From assembly GCA_041484845.1 (NCBI GenBank), contig JBGPIK010000351.1:1-7304 (forward strand): 7,304 nucleotides of DNA, in the 5' to 3' direction. This document shows, piece after piece, positions 1 to 5,574 of the stretch. The position numbers were made by a program, and so were the translations under genes. This DNA comes from JBGPIK01 sp041484845. GTDB taxonomy: Bacteria > Desulfobacterota > Binatia > UBA9968. The number at the start of each line of letters is the position of its first letter. The stretch's first letter is position 1. Under the pieces are notes generated by a model, which worked only from the letters and a program-made list of their open reading frames with translations, did no database searches and was not told the origin of the DNA.

Positions 1-357
1 GAAAAGGAAAAGGGCGTCAAAACCGGAATCATCTGTTATGGCTCCAGCTATGAGCCGGTGCGCGAAGCGCGCGACCGGTTGCGTGCCGCTGGTCTGAAAA
101 CCAATTATATGCTGATCCGTGCTTTGCCCCTGACCAGCGAGATCACGGAATTTTTGGCGGAGCATGATACTATCTACTTAGTGGAACAGAATCGCGACGC
201 GCAGATGGCGGCAATTATTAAAGACGAGCATCCCGAACTGGGAGCAAAGATCAACAGCATTCTTATCTATAACGGCTTGCCTGTTACGCCCAAAGGAGTG
301 GTCGATCAGATTTTTGCGGTAGCGCAGTCGGCGGAACGAAAAACCGCGCAAATGTAA
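1..357 (+). CDS. korA: 2-oxoacid:ferredoxin oxidoreductase alpha subunit, C-terminal part (5' end outside window)
   Basis: The reading frame is open from base 1 and stops with TAA at 355-357, so this is the last 118 codons of a longer gene; the GTG at 58 is an internal valine codon, not a start. The visible part matches the C-terminal domain of KorA-type subunits: a beta strand ending in a glycine turn (GIICYGSS, residues 9-16 of the fragment), a REARDRL helix, the IRALPLT segment, and the conserved VEQNRDAQMAAII stretch followed by YNGLPVTP. In this family the alpha subunit pairs with the TPP-binding beta subunit to oxidise a 2-oxoacid and CoA to acyl-CoA and CO2 while reducing ferredoxin. 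The beta gene follows after 16 nt, which confirms an operon. The 2-oxoglutarate preference is inferred from overall resemblance, since the substrate-binding N-terminal domain is not in the window. Other 2-oxoacids remain possible. Confidence 0.9.
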   Translation, partial: EKEKGVKTGIICYGSSYEPVREARDRLRAAGLKTNYMLIRALPLTSEITEFLAEHDTIYLVEQNRDAQMAAIIKDEHPELGAKINSILIYNGLPVTPKGVVDQIFAVAQSAERKTAQM

Positions 358-360
358 TGT

Positions 361-365
361 AAGGA
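361..365 (+). promoter_or_regulatory. Ribosome binding site of korB
   Basis: AAGGA lies 8 nt before the ATG at 374, in the short gap after the korA stop codon. It fixes the korB start and shows that korB has its own translation signal within the operon. Confidence 0.7.
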
Positions 366-373
366 CTGAAAAA

Positions 374-1402
374 ATGGCAGAAGCAAAACTTAATCGAATC
401 AATTTATCGGAGAAAGATTACGAAGGCGCAGCCTCGACCATGTGCCGAGGCTGTGGCCACGATGCAATTTCAGCATCGGTGATGCGGGCGTATTTTGACA
501 GCAGCATCGATCCGCGCAAAGTGGTAAAACTCAGCGGTATCGGTTGCTCATCGAAGACTCCTGCATATTTTTTAAGTCAATCGTTCGGCTTTAACGCCGT
601 CCACGGCCGAATGTCGGCGGTGGCCACCGGCACGAATTTGGCCAATCACTCACTTCTACCCATCGGCCTGTCCGGCGATGGCGATACCTCAGCGATCGGA
701 CTAGGCAATTTTTGCCACATGATGCGGCGCAACGTGAATATTACTTATATCATCGAGAACAACGGTGTTTACGGGCTCACCAAGGGCCAATTCTCGGCTA
801 CAGCCGATGTTGGTTCCGTGATGAAGGGGGGAAAAGTAAACGATATTCCGGCCATTGATTTGGTTGAGCTTGCGATCACGCTCGGCGCAACTTACGTGGG
901 GCGCAGCTTTTCCGGCGACCGCAAACAACTCGCCCCGCTCATTCAGGGCGCTTTGGCTCACAAGGGAAGCGCCATTCTGGACGTAATCAGCCCTTGCGTG
1001 ACTTTCAATAACCATGAGGGATCGACCAAGAGCTTAAAATATGTCAAAGGCCACCTCGACCCGATTCATGAGCTCGACTTCATTCCGCCTTACGAGAATA
1101 TCGAAGCCGATTATGATCAAGGAACAGATCACGAAGTAGAGTTGCATGACGGCTCGCGCATCGTGCTTCATAAGCTCAGTAAGGAGTACGATCCGACCAA
1201 CAAAGCGCAGGCGGTTCAAGCCATTCACGCCGCCATCGCCGAGGGGAAATTCCTGACCGGGCTGATCTACTACAATCCGAATCGCAAAGAGTTTGCTGAA
1301 GAGCTGAATCTCGGCGACACGCCTCTTGCAGACCTGACTCAGGAAGATCTGCAGCCCCCGGTTGAAGCTCTCGATCAAATCAATGCCAATATGATGAAAT
1401 AG
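374..1402 (+). CDS. korB: 2-oxoacid:ferredoxin oxidoreductase beta subunit, probably 2-oxoglutarate-specific
   Basis: This 342-residue protein is the TPP and iron-sulfur catalytic subunit of a 2-oxoacid:ferredoxin oxidoreductase, acting in the cytoplasm with KorA. Visible features: a CRGCGHD motif with C24 and C27, a third cysteine in GIGCSS (C58) and a fourth in ISPCVTFNN (C208), together the four expected [4Fe-4S] ligands. The thiamine diphosphate/Mg site is seen as GDGD at 101-104 followed by ENNGVYGLTKGQ from residue 128. HGRMSAVATGTNLAN at 77-91 is typical of the family. Residues from about 215 to the end form the longer C-terminal region common in bacterial KorB, including KEYDPTNKAQA and a closing segment around LNLGDTPLADL. 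The length is more like bacterial KorB than the roughly 280-300-residue archaeal and pyruvate enzymes. The start is the ATG preceded by AAGGA. The reaction supplies reduced ferredoxin and could run in an oxidative or a reductive TCA cycle; the sequence does not say which. Confidence 0.93.
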   Translation: MAEAKLNRINLSEKDYEGAASTMCRGCGHDAISASVMRAYFDSSIDPRKVVKLSGIGCSSKTPAYFLSQSFGFNAVHGRMSAVATGTNLANHSLLPIGLSGDGDTSAIGLGNFCHMMRRNVNITYIIENNGVYGLTKGQFSATADVGSVMKGGKVNDIPAIDLVELAITLGATYVGRSFSGDRKQLAPLIQGALAHKGSAILDVISPCVTFNNHEGSTKSLKYVKGHLDPIHELDFIPPYENIEADYDQGTDHEVELHDGSRIVLHKLSKEYDPTNKAQAVQAIHAAIAEGKFLTGLIYYNPNRKEFAEELNLGDTPLADLTQEDLQPPVEALDQINANMMK

Positions 1403-1416
1403 AGATCCTAACCGAC

Positions 1417-1455
1417 AAAAAAAGCCTGGCCAGATAATCCCGCCAGGCTTTTTTT
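1417..1455. terminator. Bidirectional intrinsic terminator between korB and the isochorismatase-family gene
   Basis: GCCTGGC at 1424-1430 pairs perfectly with GCCAGGC at 1442-1448 around an 11-nt loop. Seven A's lie immediately before (1417-1423) and seven T's immediately after (1449-1455), giving a perfect 14-bp inverted repeat. Read on the + strand it has a GC stem and a seven-U tail 15 nt after the korB stop. Read on the - strand it has the same structure 21 nt after the stop of the hydrolase gene. The two operons converge here, so one hairpin can terminate both. Confidence 0.92.
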
Positions 1456-1475
1456 CACTCGATCGTTGAGAAATG

Positions 1476-2126
1476 CTATAGGCCGATAGCTGCCGCGTGG
1501 GGCAAGCCGCTCCAGGCTTCGATGATTTCGTCGGACGACGCCACCAAGCCAAAATGCCGGCGCATATTTTCGATTGTGGCCAGATGCAGTTTTGTCTCGT
1601 ACGCCGCGGAACAGTCGTCGATTAAAGTTACATAGTAGTCATACATATAGGCGTCTCGGGCAGTGGTTTCGACGCACACGTTTGTCGCTACCCCGCAAAC
1701 CAGAACGCTCTGAATCCCGCGCGCTTTCAGTATCGTATTCAAATCCGTGTTGATGAACGCGCTGTAGCGATGCTTGATCACCACGCGCTCGCTTGAGCGA
1801 GGAGAAATGCCCTCGTAAAACTCGGCGCCCCAACTGCCCTCGCGGCACGTGCTTAAACCACTTTTTTGGGAGCTGCGATAGACCCAGGACGGCGTATCCG
1901 TCCATTCACTGTGAGTGGTTTTAATGTAGACAATGGTGAGGCCGACGCGCCGCCCTGCGTCAATTAAACGAATGAGGTTGGGCACCATCGCCAATGCCGC
2001 ACCGACATCGTCGCCGCGCTTACCGGCGCTTCCCTGAGGGCTGACGAAATCATTCTGGACATCAACGGCCAACAAAGCCGCGAGTTTCGGGTTGCAACGT
2101 TCTTCTAAGCTCCGCAGAATCTCCAT
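1476..2126 (-). CDS. Isochorismatase-family cysteine hydrolase
   Basis: This 216-residue protein belongs to the isochorismatase-like (cysteine hydrolase) superfamily. The three catalytic residues are all present: D22 in AVDVQNDF, K118 in VIKHRYSAF, and the nucleophile C151 in CGVATNVCVETTARDA. The length is normal for the family. Relatives include nicotinamidases, ureidoacrylate amidohydrolase (RutB), N-carbamoylsarcosine amidase and true isochorismatases. The KHRYSAFINTDLNTILKARG stretch reminds me of RutB-like members, but the substrate cannot be assigned from sequence. The protein has no signal peptide and should be cytoplasmic. Its ATG lies 14 nt after the stop of the molybdopterin-binding protein gene, with an AAGGGA ribosome site overlapping that stop, so the two are very likely co-transcribed and translationally coupled. 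The linkage raises the possibility of a role beside a molybdenum hydroxylase pathway such as N-heterocycle breakdown; that is inference only. Confidence 0.9.
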   Translation of the reverse strand: MEILRSLEERCNPKLAALLAVDVQNDFVSPQGSAGKRGDDVGAALAMVPNLIRLIDAGRRVGLTIVYIKTTHSEWTDTPSWVYRSSQKSGLSTCREGSWGAEFYEGISPRSSERVVIKHRYSAFINTDLNTILKARGIQSVLVCGVATNVCVETTARDAYMYDYYVTLIDDCSAAYETKLHLATIENMRRHFGLVASSDEIIEAWSGLPHAAAIGL

Positions 2127-2135
2127 TGAATATAA

Positions 2136-2141
2136 TCCCTT
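2136..2141 (-). promoter_or_regulatory. Ribosome binding site of the isochorismatase-family gene, overlapping the upstream stop codon
   Basis: On the - strand AAGGGA begins with the last A of the upstream TGA stop and sits 9 nt before the ATG at 2126. The overlap suggests coupled translation of the two genes. Confidence 0.6.
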
Positions 2142-3133
2142 CAGTGATGATGATGCGCTGTTTGTAAACCGCCGTGTCCCATGGCCATGATATCGGCGCG
2201 GGCGATCTTCTCCCCGGCAAGCAAGCGCGGCAACACAATATCAAACGCGCTAAAGGCATCGTGAAGAACGCAGCCCGAAAGACCCAGGATAGGGATATTG
2301 CCAAGGTATGCCATCACAAACATCGAGCCCGGCAACACGGGAAATCCGTGCGACTCAATGCGAGCGCCACTGCGACGGATTCCTTCCGGACTCTTATCGT
2401 CCGGGTCGACGGACATCCCGCCGCTAACAAGAATTAATTCGGCGCCAGCGCTACCAGCCTCCTGGATCAGGCTGGCAATTTGATCCGGATCGTCGCTCGC
2501 GAGTTTTTTACCGGCGAGTTCAAAACCCATTTCACTTAGCTTCTTCCGCACCACGGGCTCAAAACCATCCTGAATTCTACCAGTATAAACCTCGCTTCCG
2601 GTCACGATGAGATGAACTCGCCGCGCCGGTATAGGCAAAATGTTTAAGATCGAATGCGCTTTGCACAACGCCTCAGCCCGCTGGATCAATTCTTCCTTTA
2701 CGATGACCGGGATGGTTCTCGTCCCGGCCACGACTTGCCCCTCTTTGACATAGCGGTTCGATGGGAGAGTGGCCATCATGAGTTCGCCGAGCGAGTTAAA
2801 GCGAAAAAGAAGGTCGGCGTCGACCTTCAGCAAACCGGGAATCTCCGCAATCACGTTGACCCGCCCCTCGCTCGGGTCCGTGAAGCAAAAATGGGCGCCC
2901 GCGGCTGCTTGTGCCAATCTTCGAGCGGCCTCTTCTTCATGCACATCATCCTGCTCGAGCTCCATGACATAGAGGTGCCGTTTGCCCACGTCAAGTAACT
3001 TAGAAATGTCTTCGAACCGGACGATGTGTCCGCGCCGAAAAGCCGGACCCTTATGTTTCCCGGGTACAATTTCAGTGATGTCATGGGCGAGCGGAAGCCC
3101 CACTGCTTGTTCTACCGGTATAATTTTGAGCAT
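2141..3133 (-). CDS. Molybdopterin-binding protein with C-terminal MoCF (MoaB/MoeA-like) domain and a natural His4 tail
   Basis: This 330-residue protein has an N-terminal half like the family of stand-alone 'molybdopterin-binding proteins' distantly related to MoeA. It opens with PVEQAVGLPLAHDITEIVPG (6-25) and then GPAFRRGHIV (29-38). The C-terminal half is a MoCF-type pterin-binding domain: VHLIVTGSEVYTGRIQDGFE (173-192), the DD pair at 214-215, LVSGGMSVDPDDKSPEGIRR (235-254), LPGSMF (267-272) and GLSGCVLHDAFSAFD (284-298). The family binds molybdopterin or adenylylated molybdopterin; MoeA itself inserts molybdate, but this protein is shorter than canonical MoeA (about 400 residues), so I assign binding or cofactor maturation rather than a set reaction. 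It ends in ALA-HHHH-like form, precisely A326 then H327-H330, directly before TGA, which is unusual. An in-frame TAA two codons before the ATG makes 3133 the furthest upstream start possible. It heads a unit with the hydrolase gene; moaA lies on the same strand further upstream. Confidence 0.85.
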   Translation of the reverse strand: MLKIIPVEQAVGLPLAHDITEIVPGKHKGPAFRRGHIVRFEDISKLLDVGKRHLYVMELEQDDVHEEEAARRLAQAAAGAHFCFTDPSEGRVNVIAEIPGLLKVDADLLFRFNSLGELMMATLPSNRYVKEGQVVAGTRTIPVIVKEELIQRAEALCKAHSILNILPIPARRVHLIVTGSEVYTGRIQDGFEPVVRKKLSEMGFELAGKKLASDDPDQIASLIQEAGSAGAELILVSGGMSVDPDDKSPEGIRRSGARIESHGFPVLPGSMFVMAYLGNIPILGLSGCVLHDAFSAFDIVLPRLLAGEKIARADIMAMGHGGLQTAHHHH

Positions 3134-3136
3134 TTC

Positions 3137-3160
3137 TTAGGCTTCTAACCTATACCGCAT
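3137..3160 (-). other. Possible eight-codon leader ORF upstream of the molybdopterin-binding protein gene
   Basis: On the - strand, ATG at 3160 opens a seven-residue frame (MRYRLEA) ending in TAA at 3137-3139. One GAA codon and the main gene's ATG (3133) follow in the same frame. GGAAG at 3165-3169 lies 4 nt before the small ATG, while the main ATG has only a poor ribosome site. The arrangement would allow reinitiation. It may equally be chance, because eight-codon frames are common. Confidence 0.2.
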
Positions 3161-3162
3161 AA

Positions 3163-3336
3163 TTCTTCCATCTGCGAGTCGCTTTGCATAAGATTTATCC
3201 TGACAAAACTTTTGAACTTTGGACCTATCTCAAAGATATCCTCGTATCAAACAATGTGGCGGACGGGCGATACTCAATTTTGCGCTACGGGAAGCGTGTG
3301 AAAGAACCTACAGGTAATTTCTTCCCGGTCTGCTAA
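3163..3336 (+). other. Unexplained stop-free frame, possible gene remnant or small ORF
   Basis: The frame is open from just after a TAA at 3160-3162 to a TAA at 3334-3336, 57 codons. It contains no ATG; the only plausible start is TTG at 3184, without a convincing ribosome site. The translation from there (about 50 residues) has a balanced, protein-like composition, including TFELWTYLKDILVSNN and ILRYGKRVKEPTGNFFPVC, ending in a cysteine. I do not recognise it. It could be a decayed gene, the tail of a lost neighbour or chance, since a frame of this length is not rare. Confidence 0.25.
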
Positions 3337-3404
3337 ATCTTTTCGTCGTCGTCAGCCCCGACAACACTCTACAGAAGCTATTGGGCGCGACTTTTTGTGC
3401 GGCA

Positions 3405-3434
3405 TTGAGTTTGCTTGTTGTCTGGTCGTACAGT
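3405..3434 (+). promoter_or_regulatory. Weak sigma-70-like promoter candidate for the M48 protease gene
   Basis: TTGAGT at 3405-3410 and TACAGT at 3429-3434 each match the -35 and -10 consensus at four of six positions, with an 18-nt spacer. Transcription would begin about 3441, leaving just enough leader for the ribosome site at 3447. The match is weak and the organism's sigma preferences are unknown. Confidence 0.2.
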
Positions 3435-3446
3435 GCTTTACGCCAT

Positions 3447-3451
3447 GAGGA
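3447..3451 (+). promoter_or_regulatory. Ribosome binding site deciding the M48 protease start
   Basis: GAGGA lies 7 nt before the ATG at 3459. The same frame can be read from a TTG at 3381, but that codon has no comparable signal. This site therefore favours 3459 and removes 26 residues of spurious N-terminus. Confidence 0.75.
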
Positions 3452-3458
3452 CGATCAG

Positions 3459-4142
3459 ATGTCTAAGTCAAAGCGCAAGACGGGCGGGTCGTTAACACTG
3501 GGCCTTGCTGCCATTACCGTTTTCACATTAGCGGCTATTGGCGCAATCGCTGATTCCAGTTTCGCCTTGAAAGACCGCCAGCAAGCCTCGCATAACGTGC
3601 CCGAGGCGCGCTATTTGGAGCGGCTTCGGCAGATTGTGATTCCACTATGGCGGGCGACTAACCATCCCGACCGTCTAAATCAAATTCGTGTTAAAGTGGT
3701 GGCCGATCCGAGCATTAATGCAGGCAGCGCGGGCGGAGGACAGTTCGTGGTTACAACCGGACTGATGGAGAAAGCCAACGATGAAGAACTCCGAGGAGTC
3801 CTCGCGCACGAGATTGCGCACGATGACCTGGGCCATCCGGCGAAAATGCAAATGATAGGAATGGGGCTGGGATTGGGCGTAGCACTGCTGGAGAATATCT
3901 TTCCTGGGAGCGCGCAGGTTGCCCCGATCGCGGGCACAGTCATCGCCTCAAGCTACAGCAGGCCCCAAGAATTGGAAGCGGATAAGCATGCCGTAACCAT
4001 CCTTCGGCGCGCCGGATACTCAAAGGACGTAATGATTCACGCGCTTACCTGGATAATGCAGGTTGAAGGAAACAACGGCGGCGGCTTTTTATCGACCCAC
4101 CCGGCGACTGACGAGCGCATTCGCGCGTTGAAACGGCTGTAG
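3459..4142 (+). CDS. M48-family zinc metalloprotease, membrane-anchored or exported
   Basis: This 227-residue protein starts at the ATG with a clear ribosome site. A basic N-terminus (SKSKRK, 2-7) precedes a hydrophobic stretch at about 11-31, which is a signal anchor or uncleaved signal peptide and should put the catalytic domain outside the cytoplasmic membrane. The M48 signature is complete: HEIAH at 117-121 supplies two zinc-binding histidines and the catalytic E118. The downstream zinc-ligand glutamate fits E171 in SRPQELEADKHAV. STHPATDERIRAL (212-224) is the usual closing motif of BepA/LoiP/Oma1-like members. VTTGLM (98-103) precedes the active site as in relatives. The single N-terminal hydrophobic segment and short length favour the LoiP/BepA-like branch over multi-pass HtpX, and no TPR repeats as in BepA are present. 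The expected role is quality control of envelope proteins. A small lipoprotein gene follows after 4 nt. A natural substrate cannot be inferred. Confidence 0.9.
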   Translation: MSKSKRKTGGSLTLGLAAITVFTLAAIGAIADSSFALKDRQQASHNVPEARYLERLRQIVIPLWRATNHPDRLNQIRVKVVADPSINAGSAGGGQFVVTTGLMEKANDEELRGVLAHEIAHDDLGHPAKMQMIGMGLGLGVALLENIFPGSAQVAPIAGTVIASSYSRPQELEADKHAVTILRRAGYSKDVMIHALTWIMQVEGNNGGGFLSTHPATDERIRALKRL

Positions 4143-4146
4143 TTAA

Positions 4147-4425
4147 ATGAAAACGCCGTCAAAGGCAGGGCCGATTCTATGTCTCGCAGTCTTATGGATC
4201 GCGGTTTCAAGTTGTTCGAGCGAAGGTGTAACCCTGGTAAATCTTAATAGCGGCGCCACCACGAAATGCTCGGCTACCGGCACCGGCCTGGGAACCGGAT
4301 GGGCGCGGACCTTTATCGACAGCTGTATCGCGCGCTTTAAAAGCATGGGCTATGTCGGTTTAGATGAGCTAACAACCGAACAACGTGCCGATCTGCAGAA
4401 GCGAGGCTCCTTGCCGGCAAATTGA
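4147..4425 (+). CDS. Small predicted lipoprotein of unknown function
   Basis: This 92-residue protein has a typical lipoprotein signal: a basic start (MKTPSK), a hydrophobic core LCLAVLWIAV, and a lipobox V20-S21-S22-C23, so Cys23 should be lipidated and become the first mature residue. The mature part of about 70 residues contains VTLVNLNSGATTKCSATG, a glycine-rich GTGLGTGW turn, and an IDSCIARFKSMGYVGL helix. The two further cysteines, C41 in TTKC and C60 in DSC, could form a disulfide. It resembles small secreted proteins widely annotated as hypothetical, where the substrate-like 'N-x-x-TGA-T' and 'C-x-x-x-x-x-x-GY' spacing recurs; this is from memory and untested. Its ATG is 4 nt after the protease stop with no clear ribosome site, implying translational coupling. 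It may be a partner of the protease or simply co-expressed. Confidence 0.75.
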   Translation: MKTPSKAGPILCLAVLWIAVSSCSSEGVTLVNLNSGATTKCSATGTGLGTGWARTFIDSCIARFKSMGYVGLDELTTEQRADLQKRGSLPAN

Positions 4426-4455
4426 AGTGGAGTTGGGCTAGTAGAACGTGGACGG

Positions 4456-5475
4456 CTACCCGCCTAGGGAAATCATTTCGATTTTTTTGTGGCTTTTCGG
4501 ATCATAGTTGGACGTACGCAAGGCTTCCAGCCGCTCGGCCGAATAACGGTCTTTGCGCGTTGTCCAGATCGAACAGAGGAACTCGGCAACCTGTTCATCG
4601 GAAGCCCCGCCGCGTAGCAGGGCCTTTAGATCGTGACCGGTATGTGAAAAAAGGCAGCTGACAACCTTCCCGTCAGCGGTTAGACGGATCCGCGTACAGC
4701 TCGAACAAAACGGCTCCGTAACCGAGGCGATCACTCCCACATCGCCGCGACCGTCGACAAACTCATAGTCAACCGACGGTGCGCTGCCTTGGTCACGCCC
4801 GACCTCTTGTAGCGGAAATCGGGATGTGATCTTTTCCAGAATCTCCTTTTTGGAGACCAACTTCGCCGATGTCCAATTGTTGGAGTTGCCAACGTCCATA
4901 TATTCGATAAAGCGAATGGCAAAACCATTTTCCCGTGAGAATTCGACAAGCGGAATGATATCGTCGTCGTTCACGCCGCGCTCAATTACCGCGTTTAGTT
5001 TGATCCCCTGAACACCACGTTGCTTAGCGGCAAAAACGCCCTCAAGTACCTTTTTTAAATCGCCGCGCTTAGTCATGCGCGTGAATTTTTCAGGATTCAG
5101 CGTGTCGACGCTGACATTTAAACGTTTGAGCCCCGCCGTTTTTAAGGCGTCGATTTTCTCCGCTAATAATGCACCATTGGTGGTCAAGCAGAGATCCTTC
5201 AGACCCTCAATTGCTGAGAGTTTAACGACCAGTTGATCGAGGTTCTTCCGCACCAGCGGCTCGCCGCCGGTGAGGCGTATTTTTTCGACCCCGAGACCGA
5301 CGAACAGGTTGGCCAATCTCGCGATTTCTTCAAAAGTGAGGATTTCTTTCTTATCGATCCATTCGTACTCGTCCAGCGGCATGCAATAGGTGCAACGGAA
5401 GTTACACCTGTCCGTAACCGAAATCCGCAAATCCTTGAGCGGACGATTGTAGACATCAACAAGCATGCCTTTCAC
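4456..5475 (-). CDS. moaA: GTP 3',8-cyclase (molybdenum cofactor biosynthesis protein A)
   Basis: MoaA is a cytoplasmic radical SAM enzyme that, with MoaC, converts GTP to cyclic pyranopterin monophosphate, the first step of molybdenum cofactor synthesis. The 339-residue length is typical. The N-terminal cluster motif is DRCNFRCTYCMP with C24, C28 and C31, which holds the SAM-binding [4Fe-4S] cluster. TGGEPL (69-74), TTNG (98-101) and NVSVDTL (120-126) are standard core motifs. The second, GTP-binding cluster is supplied by FCSSCTRIRLTADGKVVSC with C257, C260 and C274. The protein ends in the conserved Gly-Gly that activates catalysis. The longest frame begins at GTG 5475; an ATG at 5466 three codons later (MLVDVYNRP) fits many MoaA N-termini, and neither has a convincing ribosome site. 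The gene converges with the lipoprotein gene (30-nt gap, no clear terminator) and diverges from the histidine kinase. No moaC, moaD or moaE is in the window. Confidence 0.96.
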   Translation of the reverse strand: MKGMLVDVYNRPLKDLRISVTDRCNFRCTYCMPLDEYEWIDKKEILTFEEIARLANLFVGLGVEKIRLTGGEPLVRKNLDQLVVKLSAIEGLKDLCLTTNGALLAEKIDALKTAGLKRLNVSVDTLNPEKFTRMTKRGDLKKVLEGVFAAKQRGVQGIKLNAVIERGVNDDDIIPLVEFSRENGFAIRFIEYMDVGNSNNWTSAKLVSKKEILEKITSRFPLQEVGRDQGSAPSVDYEFVDGRGDVGVIASVTEPFCSSCTRIRLTADGKVVSCLFSHTGHDLKALLRGGASDEQVAEFLCSIWTTRKDRYSAERLEALRTSNYDPKSHKKIEMISLGG

Positions 5476-5536
5476 TATGCAACAAAATGGGGTAAAGGCG
5501 CAACCTCCGGCGAGAAGGCCGATATCAAGAGGAACT

Positions 5537-5564
5537 TTGCCGCTTTTCCGCGATCTGCTATTCT
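5537..5564 (+). promoter_or_regulatory. Candidate promoter for the histidine kinase operon
   Basis: TTGCCG at 5537-5542 and TATTCT at 5559-5564 are 16 nt apart, each with four of six consensus matches, and TGC precedes the -10 as in extended -10 promoters. A start near 5571 would give an almost leaderless transcript for the ATG at 5575. The match is weak, but the gap between moaA and the kinase is only about 100 nt, so a promoter must be close unless it lies inside moaA. Confidence 0.22.
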
Positions 5565-5574
5565 AGTGAGAAGA

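Larger units (their letters stand above)
3134..3458. other. Divergent intergenic region without a confident gene
   Basis: These 325 bases separate the divergently transcribed molybdopterin-binding protein gene (-) and M48 protease gene (+), so both promoters should lie here. I see a possible eight-codon leader frame on the - strand (3137-3160), a stop-free + frame at 3163-3336 with no ATG, a short GTC repeat near 3348, and one weak sigma-70-like pair close to the protease start. No strong hairpin, riboswitch or tRNA is evident by eye. In particular I could not recognise a molybdenum cofactor riboswitch before the MoCF gene. Confidence 0.6.

Noticed and set aside
2062..2998. Several open frames on both strands inside the MoCF and hydrolase genes
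   Set aside because: They lack ribosome sites and recognisable motifs and lie across genes with complete family signatures; they are shadow frames.
3145..3165. Short resemblance to the 16S rRNA segment 'CTAATACCGCATAA'
   Set aside because: The match covers about a dozen bases with a gap and the flanks do not continue as rRNA. It is chance.
3306..3315. Short palindrome-like ACCTACAGGT as an operator candidate
   Set aside because: Four-base arms are too short to stand out from chance, and no second copy is seen nearby.
3381..3458. N-terminal extension of the M48 protease from a TTG start
   Set aside because: The ATG at 3459 has a GAGGA site at proper spacing and gives a normal signal-anchor N-terminus; the TTG has neither advantage.
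4426..4461. Possible hairpin between the lipoprotein and moaA stops (GGGCTAG with CTACCC)
   Set aside because: The stem is about 6 bp with a bulged base and there is no T tract in either direction, so I do not call a terminator.
5233..5574. In-frame upstream extension of the histidine kinase frame, adding 114 residues
   Set aside because: Most of it lies antisense inside moaA, whose motifs are intact. The extension has no recognisable domain and would put TM1 far from the N-terminus.
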